NCBI RefSeq assembly: GCF_963678635.1
Contig: NC_087066.1
Coordinates: 50,465,581 to 50,529,580 of the forward strand
Direction: 5' to 3'
Length of the DNA stretch: 64,000 nt
Source: Symsagittifera roscoffensis
Lineage: Eukaryota; Xenacoelomorpha; Acoela; Convolutidae
Of this stretch, positions 1 through 11,231 are shown piece after piece (within the stretch, counting starts at the first letter, position 1; each line of letters opens with the position of its first letter). Made by a program: the position numbers and the translations under genes. The notes beneath the pieces are model-generated. The model saw only the letters and a list, made by a program, of their open reading frames with translations, ran no database searches and was not told the origin of the DNA.

Positions 1-425
1 AGGCATGATTCGCAACATTTGTTACCAACAAAAGAATAAAAAACAGAAGAATGAAAAAAATATATTTTCAACTTTATGTGCAAAATTTTAAGTTTTATTT
101 TAAAAACATTTTTGTCAAACAATCATTAAATGAAACTTCCAAAACTAGTTTCCGTTTTCTAAAATCAAATTTTTTATTCTCTAAGTCTTAAAAAACAGTG
201 AAATTCCATCTACCGAGCGTTACTCGCTCTATTTTAGACTAAATCTCAAAATTTTCTAACCAATTTTTCTCAATACTGGGACAATTTTTTGACAAACGTT
301 CAATCTCCTTCGAATTAAAACTAAAAGGGCTTTAAATTGATTCAGCACACGGCGCATTCCGATGAGTAATTGGTACGTGATTCCAGAACACGCTTGAATA
401 CAAAGTTCCACTCCATTTTAAAAGG
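1..425. other. Left flank, no gene seen
   Basis: AT-rich sequence left of element A. I see no ORF of note, no splice-bounded exon and no recognisable repeat end. The four bases before the LTR (AAGG) do not match the four after the right-hand LTR (AATA), so this flank gives no target duplication. Confidence 0.5.
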
Positions 426-802
426 TGGAACCAGATCTAAACTAGAATTTATTATTGGATATTGTTCTCATTTTTTATCTCTATAAAATATTGAATACTA
501 ACCAATCAAACTCCATCAAACTAACAACCCACTTATTTGTAAGTGTTGAAACTACTTGTAATTTCAACACCAGAACAATTTGGTTTAAGCTTAGAATACA
601 GTAGTTCTCATTCTGGAACTAACTAGCATAAACCGGTGTACATTAGATCTATTGAGACTAGGAGATATAGGAGTATGTTAAGAGTGGTATTAGACTAAGA
701 AGTTGCACGAATCTATCCGGCCGAAAATAAGATAGCGTGACGAGCAGACGGTGTACCTTATCTGAAATTACTCTATGAGTATAACCAAAAAGATATAACT
801 CA
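426..802 (+). repeat. 5' LTR of element A
   Basis: The LTR starts TGGAACCAGATC and ends ATAACTCA, fitting the TG...CA rule, and has the same length as 12364-12740. A TATA-like box lies at 481-490. A stem-loop with arms GTGTTGAAA (543-551) and TTTCAACAC (562-570) sits in the middle. The block 688-780 is almost identical in all five LTRs of the family in this window. Confidence 0.92.
481..490 (+). promoter_or_regulatory. TATA-like box in the LTR
   Basis: CTATAAAATA lies about 55 bases inside the 5' LTR and is repeated unchanged in the 3' LTR at 12418-12427. Its place in the U3-like part fits the retrotransposon promoter. No transcript data are available. Confidence 0.5.
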
Positions 803-804
803 TC

Positions 805-822
805 TGGTGCGACCAAAAAGCT
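805..822 (+). other. Primer binding site of element A
   Basis: TGGTGCGACCA begins two bases after the LTR end, and the same motif at the same spacing follows the 5' LTR of element B (36640 downwards). A tRNA with 3' end TGGTCGCACCA would pair with it. I cannot name the tRNA from the sequence alone. Confidence 0.7.
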
Positions 823-2120
823 CGAACAGACCTTAACTAACCTAGTTTTAGAAAAAATAGATTATAATTAGAAAAATAAAACATTTTTAAAATGTTATAT
901 GACAAAAAATTAGTAGAAATGTCTCAACGACTCAATAGATCAGATCCAATATTCCGAACAATATGAGAACTACCCGATATTGGAAGAAGACCTCGAACAA
1001 GAGACGACATACGACTAGGAAGAATTCTACCAATCAGTTTCATGATTGTACGACAAAAACCAGATCAAACTTTTATATTTAGAATACTTCCAGCAGTACA
1101 TTTAAATTTTCATTTACGAACATAAAATTTTGAAGAATCATCTTTAATAATCTTTCATGGCTTTAAACCTAATAATTATACAATAACAACCCATAAAAAC
1201 AACACTAGTCCTTCTCCTTAACTCATAAACATCTTGAAAAAAACATCATACACATCCGTAAATTAAAAAACATCTTGAAAATTTTTTTTTAAGAATATCA
1301 AAACACAAAAATTAGTTAGTATAAAGCAAGCGTAAATTGTTAGAAATATAAATCATCCCTTCATCCCAGCTTCATTATCTAAAACATAACAGCAAATCTC
1401 AAAAACTAACAATCATCAAAACTAAAAACTTAACCTTTTAAACTTAACCTCTTATCGATAAACTATCAAGGCTTATCCTTGTTTTCACTTAAATTAATTT
1501 CAATTAAAATAACAAATCATCAAGGCTTCCCTTGGATCTTTAAATTAAATTAAACTAAATCTAAAATTCTGCTCATCAAGGCTTATCCTTGGATCAAATA
1601 GAACAATTTGGTTCTCTCCCTCCCATACCAATTAGTGTCTAACGACCTCAAACGTCGATTCACTCCCCAACCTTTTTTAAAGACCCAGAATTAACAGAAG
1701 TTTTTCAAATAGCTAACCATTCTAATTAGGATAAACAGTGAAGAACTTGGGTTACTCATCTTTCACTTGACCCCCTCCCTCTTAAATGACCCAGGTTAAA
1801 ACACTTAAGCTTAGTAAATCATAAAATAGTATCTAACGAACTACTTGCGTTCTAATTATACCTGAACCTTGTAGATCAAATTACTAATCTCCAACCCTTG
1901 ATCACAAATCACAACCCCTAAATAAAATTTGGTAAGTCTACTTTAACTTAGAATTATTCAAGAGAACGTAAAAAATTATTCTCACGAATCGATATATGCT
2001 TTTCTCTCCAACCCGACAAATACGCCCTAAGTTAAGTCAACCACAAAAACTCGTATGAACTAACAGCTTAAGACATTAGAAATCACTAACCCCAAAATTG
2101 CATCCATCATCCTGAACCTT
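823..2120 (+). other. Leader of element A with three CAAGG hairpins
   Basis: This 1.3-kb stretch between the primer site and the first ORF shows no long ORF. Three small inverted repeats of the form CAAGG-(4-5 nt)-CCTTG lie at 1467-1481, 1521-1534 and 1577-1591. The leader of element B has two clear copies and one eroded copy in the equivalent place. Packaging, dimerisation or translation control would fit, but that is inference. Confidence 0.6.
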
Positions 2121-2366
2121 ATGTCAAGAGACAGTTTAGGAAACAAACAAACAATTATACAACATAACTGCTTAATTAACGACGAAAGATACGACCTCGT
2201 AATCACACCCCACAGACAAACAATAGGATACGTAAGAACAAAAAGACAAACACTAAGAAAGAAAATTATAAACAAACAAAAACTATTATTAGAAAACGGT
2301 TTTCAAAACAAAGAAACGCAGTCTCGGAATCAGAAACAAGCGCAATACAAGAACTCTGCAATTTAA
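2121..2366 (+). CDS. Leader ORF1 of element A, unknown function
   Basis: An 81-codon ORF beginning MSRDSLGNKQTI that matches the 75-codon ORF at 35124-35351 of element B over most of its length. The shared core contains the pattern LGNKQTI followed by ITPH and QT-GY. Reading continues in another frame towards about 2570 and is again similar in B, so the original protein was probably near 180 residues and its end overlapped the gag start. It is basic and has no recognised domain, signal peptide or membrane segment. Conservation in two diverged copies argues that it is a real protein placed before gag. Its function is unknown. Confidence 0.55.
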   Translation: MSRDSLGNKQTIIQHNCLINDERYDLVITPHRQTIGYVRTKRQTLRKKIINKQKLLLENGFQNKETQSRNQKQAQYKNSAI

Positions 2367-2574
2367 AAGACCCAAAAAATGGAAACCATCAAATTGACCA
2401 TCAAATATACTTTTATGACTCAGAAACCACGTCACCAGCATGTATAAAAGGAAAATGTAGAATAAAGAATTGTTACACAAACAAATTAATACGTCTCAAC
2501 AATTGGAATCAACCGATAAGACACATTGAAAATTACACGCTAACAGTGATACAACACAAAAATGAATCGAAATG

Positions 2575-4937
2575 AAGAAAACCTAGAAGCTTCAGTAGAA
2601 CAACAGAAGCACAACGAAGCATTTCACCTATTCAATCCATTTTTACAACTCCAAAACCAAAAAATCCAACGTTACAACAAACAATTGTACAATCCACGGT
2701 AAAACCCTCCGTTGCTCAAAAACTTTCACAAATGGATTACCCAACTTTTCGACCAGTAACAAAACCATCATATAAACAAAAAACATTGCCTGGAAAAAAT
2801 TTCGCAGAAAATAATTTTAACCATGTAAATAGATCAAAAACAGCAAAACCCCCTAATATGAATACTCAGAACTACTCATCCTCCCAAAGTCAAGATATAC
2901 CACAACCAACTTCAAATTCAGTAAATTTTAATGATCAAACACGATCCTCGCAAGAACAGAGTGAAACTTATCCACTTTTTCAACAAGATAAAAAAAATAC
3001 AAATAAATACCAGATAAAGAAGACTATTATAATCAACACCAAAAACGATTCTATTCAAACCAAAGACCTCGTTCTTACAAAATTGATCAACCAAATTTTT
3101 TTGAACCATACACACGAGATGAACAAATACGACAACCTAGAAATAATTCAACATCTTACAATAATAATTTTCAACCGTCAATACACAATCTTACCAACCA
3201 ACTCAAATGCATTTTTAAAACCCACTGCCATATTATTTACAACAACATGAAATAACAAAAAGTCAACTTAAAATTTTTTCTCAAATGCCAAATGCCGCAG
3301 AATTACTGCAAATGACTATGAATTCATACCTAAAGGGTGGATCATCAATATCAGATCCTGAATACTCTGTAAAAGATTAACTAAATGCAGTCACAGCAAA
3401 TTTAATTTTAAATATAGGACTTGAACCAGTATATACGCCACTTCATCAAAATTGGATACATAGACGCACAGCCTTAATCCAAATCACACTTGACGGCGCA
3501 GCCCAAAAAAGGCTTTCAATTTTGCCTATCGAAAAAAAAATCAGAGTAGAAAAGATTCACACAATACTTCTCAAAAACTTTTGGTTCTGAAAGAAACAAA
3601 CAACATCAAAGAGTTTCATGCAATGAAATTCGTAGATTACCAAATGAAACATTTAAATAACTAGCAGTAAGAACTTAATTACTAGTCCGCAAAGCATACT
3701 CACTCAATTCCCATGATTATAAAAATACACAGATGACAGAAATCTTAATGATGACTCTAACACCCCAATTGCGAAAAATAGCAATTAAAAAGAGAGCATC
3801 ACATCCTTCCTCAATCCGAGAACCAGATTTAGACTTTGAGAAACTAGTAGATAAACTAGAACAAGCAGAAATTACTATGAAATTAGAAGAAACAGAAAAC
3901 CTAAAGCCACAATATGTCAACAAAAACCAAACCACTACTTCACAGATAAATAATACCAACGACTCTGATACACATTTATCCGAAAAAATCACTGAAATTT
4001 TAAAACTCTACGAGAAAAGCCAAATTTTAAAGGTGAACCATCCTTCAAAAAATGGTGCATTTATTGTCGTAGATACGGACACAGCATTCCGAATGCAGAC
4101 AAAAACAACAAGACCTTCAAAATAAACCACAAACATATAGAGATCCAAATAAATCATTTCACCAGTACATGGAAAAAGATCAAAATTTACCCAACAAAAA
4201 CATTCATAGTAATAATAGTTCAGGAAAACCACTTCCAAAAAACTTAAATTACTCTTGCCAACAATCACCTGATAATTCGAATTATCGAGGACGATCACCA
4301 AATCAAAGAAAATTCTCACAAAGAAGATATAGTCGATCAAACAGTCAAAACAGTCAGTATCGAAAAAACTTTTCAAGATCAAAATCAAACAGACCTGAAT
4401 TTTCGTTTAATGCCGGTTCCCATTCAAATTCTAGGAATAGATATTATGCAATAGATCGATCTAGAAACTCTTCATACAATAGAAATCGAAATTATTCCAA
4501 CGATAGGAATAGAAGCTATTCAAATGAGCGAAATCATGGATATCAAAATAATAGATCACGCGATTATTCTAACAACAGATCAAATCATCACAGATCGAAG
4601 TAAAATAACTATCAAAATAGACCACGCGATAACTCACAGAACATAAATTCAAATTATAACAACAGACAAAGAAACTACTCTAAATCACCACAGAGGAAAA
4701 ACACACGTTATCAGAATTCACAACAACATTATAGAAGTGGTACACCTAAAAATCAAAGGCAAACAAACAACTGAAGAAACTCAACCAGACCCCCGTGGTA
4801 TTGATAATAACGAAAGCACAGAATTGCAATTAAATCACATCAATTGCAAATCTACAGATAGTGAAACTGACCCAGACAATGCAGTTTCAATTAACATGAT
4901 AAATGTTGAAATTGACTACGAACCTATTATATACTAA
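2575..4937 (+). pseudogene. gag remnant of element A (zinc knuckle, RS/N-rich tail)
   Basis: Broken capsid/nucleocapsid gene. Open pieces lie at 2732-3250 (Asn/Gln/Ser-rich), 3733-4125, 4169-4603 (repeated Arg-Ser-Asn-Tyr) and 4737-4937. The capsid core lies around 3420-3730 and contains DGAAQK, as in retrotransposon gag domains, but has stops. A CX2CX4HX4C zinc knuckle begins with CIYC near 4060. A one-base deletion throws its last cysteine (in ECRQKQ) into another frame. The first ~1 kb present in element B is missing here. The Arg/Ser/Asn-rich tail is expected to bind RNA. The zinc knuckle plus capsid core make the gag call secure; intact function is excluded. Confidence 0.8.
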
Positions 4938-5029
4938 CAACCGATATATTCTCTTATCTTTTGAAACCATGATCAATTTCGTTTAAATTTTTATACAAAA
5001 CCTACATCCAATAACACTGCAAAGAAGAA

Positions 5030-5535
5030 AATAGAAAAAATAGTAGAAGAAATAACAGAAGAAAAACCCACAAAACACTCAAGCACAAATGACATTTACC
5101 AAAATATACTCAAAAAAACGCATTTAGCGAAAGAAAAAATCTGGACAATCCCACTACTTTTAGAAAGTCCAAAATGCAAAGAATTTCAAACACCAGACCT
5201 TGAAATTGATTTTTAATAGATTCCGGAGCGGAAACAAACATCACTAACATCCCCACTTGGAATGAAATAAACATTTTACATCCAAAATTAATACCTTTCA
5301 AAACAACAAGCAGGCTAGCAACAGTACAAGGATCAACATTAACAAATTATGGAAAAATCGAATTTTTCCTTGTTCCCACTCAAAAAATGGAACGAATAAA
5401 TCTAATGAGCAAACTATTAAAACAAACCTTTCATACCACAGATATTAAACGTAATGTCATCGAGATTCAATTTATTACTAAATATATACCAACTAAAAAT
5501 AACTTTATCAGCTGAATTCACATAAAAGATAAATC
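5030..5535 (+). pseudogene. Aspartic protease remnant of element A
   Basis: The retropepsin active site DSGAETNI is encoded from 5219. The preceding codons are out of frame because a base has been lost just upstream (near 5213). Downstream residues align by eye with the protease ORF of element B (30876-31406). In the family this enzyme cuts the Gag-Pol polyprotein. The active-site Asp-Ser-Gly triad is intact here but replaced in B. Confidence 0.8.
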
Positions 5536-5542
5536 CACAAGA

Positions 5543-6070
5543 ATGAAAAACACAGCTTTAACATTTTTGCAAAGAATAAACAAACGACCACCATTTTTCT
5601 CCAAATTTTATCATATATACAATCAGGAATGGAAACACCTAAAACCACTAGCAGTTTATATAATTTTTCAATCAAACAAGTTCACCAATACGATAAGGAA
5701 CAAAATAAACAACATCTCTGTTTGTCCGACCTTGAATTCAGACCAATTCATAAATTTTTCCGAGTAACAATTTCAACTATCAATTACCTGAAAGACTCAA
5801 ACTCAGACATGATTTCCTTACATGTATATAATAATTCTCCATACAAAATAATCCTACCTCTAGGACTGTTAGGTTATTGTGAAACTAACGCAACAATTTC
5901 TCCCACAAAGACTATTAGATATATGTCAATCAACAATTCTTGACGAAGAATTATCGACTAGTAATATAATTAGAAATAAAAAACGAAACACAGACTATTT
6001 CACGAAAACACCTTTTATGAACCAACAATTCAAACATCAAAATACACGAAAGAACAACAAAAATTCTTAA
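5543..6070 (+). pseudogene. Protease-RT linker region of element A
   Basis: Overlapping open pieces (5543-5767, 5629-5943, 5879-6070) encode the stretch between protease and reverse transcriptase. The motif KRPPFFSKFY is shared with element B, which ends its protease ORF with the near-identical QPPFFSKFY. No domain is recognised. It is likely part of the same Pol polyprotein. Confidence 0.55.
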
Positions 6071-6893
6071 CAATTTTCAATTTTCAACACTCTAAGGTAA
6101 CACAAAAAGTTTTTGAACAATTAGCTGATCTTCTATTGAAATACCCAAAAGCTTACGCAACACCTAAACTTGATGTTGGAAAAGTAAATTCACCACTAAA
6201 TTTACCTCTAAAACTTGATGCAGTTTTTAAAAAACAAAGGTCAAGTAAAGTCCCCAAATCATTAACAAGATAAAGTTAACCGATTACTTGACATTAAACG
6301 ATTACATTCTACTTGCAAAAGAAGAATCATTAAAAATAGTTCTAGATGCAAGATAATTCAATTCACTCATTGATGAATCTAAAAAAAACTGGCCTATTGA
6401 ACTAATGCAAGTGTTCTCACAAAAATAAACGGTAAGTATTTCACAACAGCAGATATGAATAGTGCATATAATCAAATGCCGTTAGACAAACAATCACGAC
6501 GGTTAACACAATTCGTTATTTTAAATCAGCAATATGAATTCTAAAGATTGTTCTATGGAATTTCTATAGGACCAGCAGCATTCTCATCATTCATGAGTAA
6601 AATTTTCCGACCATTCAAACTCAATAAAAATGCAATCAAATAATTCGACGATGTTTTATGCAGTCACAAACAAAAGACGAAATGTTCATTGTCTTAGATA
6701 AATATTATCAGATCTTACTACACAAAAAACATGAAAGCAGCCCCGGATAAATCACATTTTTTTTCTCAGACGTGTAAAGTTTCTTGGACTTTTTATAGAA
6801 AGAAACACTATAACTCCATTAAAAGCTCGCATAGATGCAATCCAAAAACTTCAAGCACCGTGCAATAAAAAGAAAATACAATAATTCCTTGGA
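6071..6893 (+). pseudogene. Reverse transcriptase remnant of element A
   Basis: RT fingers and palm can be followed through several frames. The motif TTADMNSAYNQMPL near 6450 carries the first catalytic aspartate. RLFYGISIGPAAFS follows near 6545. The catalytic YLDD box is damaged: at 6641-6652 the codons read stop-Phe-Asp-Asp. Several other stops and indels are present. In the family this domain copies the RNA genome into DNA. Confidence 0.88.
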
Positions 6894-7376
6894 GTGTTAA
6901 GTTTCATAAGTGAATACGTATATAAAATGCAGTTATACTTAAGACCATTCTACAACATCCTCATACAGCAGAATAATTTTGAATTGACAACAGAACATCA
7001 AACACAATTTGAAGAAATCAAAACTCTTCTCACTGAATCAGTATCTAATACTATTCCAGACCCGGATCAACCAATTTATGCCAAGTGCGACGCCTCTAAC
7101 TTTGGCATTGGTGCAGCATTATTACAATCTCATAACGGAACAAATAAAGTGAACCTCATTTCAGCAAACTCTAGACTATTCACACAAGCTGAACTTACAC
7201 TCTGTACTCTTATGAGAGCATGCAGAGCTATAATATACACTCTCACAGAATAGGAACTTTTAATACTTGGGTCAAAACATCCAACAGTTTTCTTCACAGA
7301 CCATAAACCTATAGCTTTTCTTTTTACGCAAAAATCAAACCCAAACCATAGAGTTTATAGATTTCAACTAATTTTA
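6894..7376 (+). pseudogene. RT thumb and RNase H remnant of element A
   Basis: The open piece 6894-7253 holds the RT connection and the start of RNase H. CDASNFGIGAALLQSH carries the first catalytic aspartate. The glutamate expected in the following helix appears as alanine (in LMRACRAI). A stop at 7251 interrupts the domain before the third acidic residue, which survives in FTDHKP near 7300. RNase H degrades the RNA strand during cDNA synthesis. Confidence 0.82.
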
Positions 7377-7998
7377 ATGAAGTTCCCAAACTTACATATA
7401 GTTTGTACAGCAGGAAAAGAACTCGCGCTACCAAATACTCTAAGTAGAAATACACCACCTGAATTATTAACAAGGAAAACAACAGTCGGAATACCACGAA
7501 GTATTAAGTTTCGCCTTGCAAAAGATGAAACATCACCGAGATTACAATGCAAATATACAGTAAAAACTGACATATACCAATCACATATTAAAAAATTACA
7601 ACATTTTCCACTATATTTACATTGTCAAAACAATCACTACGAAGTAGATCTCACCAAATAATGACTCAAAATATACAATAAACCATGTCTTAAACCTCCA
7701 TGACCCTCTAGATACAATACCTCTATCGAAAATAGAAATTGAAAACATTTTTCTCCCAACAACAGAAAAAATAACACTCGAAGTATTACAGAAACATCAA
7801 AGTCTTGACCCAGTCATTAGACAATTAAAATCTTGGCACAAATATATAACCAAACCAATTAAAGCTGATATCACTGTTCTAGGAAATAAAACCCTTCTTA
7901 GATATTTCAGAAAATTTAATAATACCCCTATCAACGAGAATACAGATATTTTAGAATATCAAACACCTGATCCTAAACTACCCTGTCTAACTTTAAGT
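7377..7998 (+). pseudogene. RNase H-integrase connection, element A
   Basis: An open piece at 7377-7661 begins MKFPNLHIV and includes LSRNTPPELLTRKTT. The same segment is found in element B at 28640-29023. Degenerate frames continue to the integrase start. It is the linker between RNase H and the integrase zinc domain. No catalytic motif is expected. Confidence 0.65.
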
Positions 7999-8751
7999 AT
8001 GATGCTTATAGCTTTTCATACTTCCCACTCATTACACACTAAAGGACACTCAGCATCAGAGAAAACATGCTCAAATTTCATACAAAATTTTTACTTTCCA
8101 AATGCATCAATTTTGATAAAAGTATTATGCAATGATTGCATATCATTTCAATTAAACAAACCATACCCAAACCAAAAACAAATTGCAGAAAAACAAGATT
8201 TTAAAGGACACAGTCTCTACTTCAATCACAGAATTTCATTTGATACAAAAGGACTAATATCACCATCCTCAGAAGGAAATTTTTATAGAATGGTCTTAGT
8301 CGACGCATTTGCACACTACGAAGCACTTAACCCAGTACCCCATTGTAATGCTTATTACGCATACACAACACTTAATGAACACTGGATAGCAAAATTTGGA
8401 TTGCCCCAAAAACCTTTTTACCGATACAATTTTATAGACCTAGTCAAAAAAGAAATTGTTCAAGATCGAAACAATCTTTTACCTTATTATCCGAAAGAGT
8501 ACGCTCTTGGCAAACTGCCTCAATTATATTCTTTTACAGGACTCAAAGTTATTCAAAATATTTCCGATCACAAACAAAATCAAAGCTTTGATTTGAATTC
8601 TGCCCAAAAACCATTAGAAAGAAAGGAAAAAGAACTTAACAAACAAACATCTAAAAATTTAGATAACAAAATGATAACTCAAACAGAAAGAAAAGTCAAA
8701 AATTGGAAAAAAAATCCTACCACAAGATCAAAAAGTAAAATTTTTACATAG
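7999..8751 (+). pseudogene. Integrase of element A with internal deletion
   Basis: A 250-codon ORF starting at the zinc-binding domain: the histidines of HTSHSLHTKGH and the cysteines of CNDC. It reaches the first catalytic aspartate (SFDTKG) and runs to the words AKFGLP. From there it jumps in frame to the C-terminal part of the protein (KKEIVQDRNNLLPYYPKEYAL). Element B has about 0.65 kb at this point, including the second Asp and the Glu position of the DDE triad. The ORF therefore looks intact but cannot encode an active integrase. The open frame across the junction makes it easy to misread as a full gene. Confidence 0.88.
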
Positions 8752-9889
8752 ACAATCATCGCGACTTCGAAATCAGCCTCAAAAAGTTCATAAGACATTC
8801 ATTCCACAGTCTAAAATATTAAAGAAAGTTGAATTTCAGAAACCACTTTAAAATTAATTAACATTTTCATCTCTCAGAAGATCTTTTTTTAACCCGTACA
8901 TTTTCTCAAAATACATGCTGAGCAGCACTTGAATAAACAAGTTCAAATCCAAACAATAGGAGTCTTTCCGACTCATCACCTCATTTTTGACACGACTTCT
9001 TTAGCCGACAAACAATCACCTACAAGCGTATCTCTAACTATAACTAAAAGACCTCTAGGTCAGAAATAAGCAAACTGCTAAAAATTGACACCTGAAATAA
9101 ACAAAGTCTCAATATTACAACCTTCCCCTATCAAGTAGGACAAAGATCAACAATATTGTCCCATTTTAGAACTCAAAACCCCCTCAAGCAAAAATTTTAA
9201 ATTAGCCTACAGAAAAAAATGGACATGATAATTTAGCCTAAAGTACGAGTAATTTTTAAATTCCTCCAGTCATCCAATAAGAAACAGCAAAACTAGGAAG
9301 ACCCTTAAAAGCCCTCAAAACTTTCTTCACCGAAAATTGCGGAAACCCAACCCATTTGTCAAAAACCAATGAATAATCTGACCACACTCGAAATTAACCC
9401 CAAAAAAACATTTCGACAAAACGAATCATTTCTTCAAAAGAGCCATTTTCTGAATATTCTTTCAAAAAAATTTTCAATCCTTTCAATTTTTTTCAAACTT
9501 TGTATAATCTTAATATCCGAAACCCTAGAAACATTCATCCTCCTCCTGATATTTTTTTGCAACTTTTCAATCATTTTTTATTCCCTAGCCCAAACACACG
9601 TAAATTTTTTCAAAATACTTGACCACCTACTCAGGTACGATTTTTTAATAACTAACTAAAGGTTTCAACTTCTTTTCAGTAGAACAGGAACAGGTGTTTT
9701 TCTTCTTTTTATAATATTTCTCACATTTCTGACATCCCTCATAATGACAGTATCCAAATGTATAAAACAAGCTATCGTAACCTTGGCATTAACAACTATA
9801 TTTTTAATCCTATTCATCGAAGAAAATTACAACAAACATAAAACTGCTTCATTAATAAATAATTTTTCAAAATTTTTCCAAAATTGCTA
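8752..9889 (+). pseudogene. Post-integrase conserved region of element A
   Basis: Degenerate sequence related to element B 25774-26880. One open piece, 9369-9659, encodes 96 mostly hydrophobic residues. From about 9690 to 9830 the sequence matches the short membrane ORF at 25774-25962 of B, with the shared words FLLFIIFLTFLTSLIMT. The original protein was probably a small membrane protein or an envelope signal region. I cannot tell which. Confidence 0.5.
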
Positions 9890-10557
9890 ATCAACAACCC
9901 CCACATCAGTCCCCAACAACAACATCCCAAGAACCTCCAACAACACCAACAAATAGTCAAACGGTTAACCCCCAATCATCAACAACCATTTTTTTCAAGA
10001 CAATCTATACACATTTGAAGAAAGACATGCACGATTGTCCGAACAATTTCGAAAAAAGTCTTTTAATCCCCCAGCTACTACAGAACATCTCCCATATTGG
10101 ATGACACAAGCTTTTAATAGAGGTTTCATCTGACACAACTTCGTCACTACCACAAATTCTTTCACTCCCTTTAACCCCATCCTTAACTCAAATCTCACAA
10201 ACACTATTTCCTCCAAGTTTTCCTACAAATCTCAACGTTAGATATAGAAAAAATTCAATCAATAACATACACCTACGATTAGATTGGAACACATTCGTAG
10301 CACCCCCTCCATTATTTGGTCAACATCACGAAAGTAGCAGATTACACATCTGGGCAGATCACAATATCGACAAGACATCCACGAAGATATACAAGAATAT
10401 AACAAACAATTACTTACACAGGTTAATCTGATACTAAAATTTGAAATCACAGTAAGACTAAATAAAATAATCCACCATCCCTTACCCCTATCTCTCCCAA
10501 ATATAACAGCTCAATCTTTACCTCCACCATTTAAAATCTTAGAAATCATCTACAATT
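9890..10557 (+). pseudogene. Pro/Ser/Thr-rich region of element A, ending at the envelope deletion
   Basis: Broken frames rich in Pro, Ser, Thr and Asn, sharing YTFEERHARLSE with element B (about 25600). Near 10550 the similarity to B jumps from B ~24740 to B ~22660, so the whole envelope-like ectodomain is absent in A. Only the Pro-rich N-terminal part and the membrane segment downstream remain. Confidence 0.6.
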
Positions 10558-10697
10558 AGGATTTTAAAGCTATAAAAATTTAGAGATATAAAAGATTATC
10601 TTTACTTAAATGGCGAAAAATACAGACCACAAGATATATCACCAATAAATATTTTTAGTTTTGTAAATTTGAAAAACGAATTTCTTGCCTTTCTAGG

Positions 10698-11106
10698 ATG
10701 CCCTACTATATCTTAGAAAGATTGACTATATTATACGCAATGTTTAACTTTTTTGGATTTCTTTTCTCTCTACTAAAAGGAATCTACAATACATGCGCAA
10801 TACACACACAAACAAGTGAACATACAAATAAACAAACAAGCAGGCGTAGCACGCATCCTTTTTGCAGGATTTTTTGGAATTTTTTCTACATCAATAAATA
10901 AAATACTTTTAGACGCTCAATTAAAAGAATACAAAACCAAACTATCAATAACAACCAACACATATGACAATTCATTAAACAACACGAATACAACGCCTAC
11001 GGCACGACAGTTAAAAATCCTAAACCATAACCCTCCCGTATCATTAGTACCACGAAATTTCAGAAAAACAGCCCTGACAGGCCTCATATCTTCAAGACCT
11101 ACTTAA
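10698..11106 (+). pseudogene. Envelope membrane segment remnant of element A
   Basis: Two overlapping frames (10698-10901 and 10816-11106) encode a membrane-spanning region and the tail that follows. Both match 22015-22566 of element B. A frame change between them near 10830 breaks the gene. The ectodomain that precedes this segment in B is missing. Confidence 0.65.
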
Positions 11107-11231
11107 CCACCAAGCCCAATTCAACACGTAATAACCCAACAACCTAATTTAGAAGACACATGCGAACAGATTATAGAACAACCACATATCACTAACTTTT
11201 GTTCTCTGAACAACCCTCTTTTTAGCCCAAT

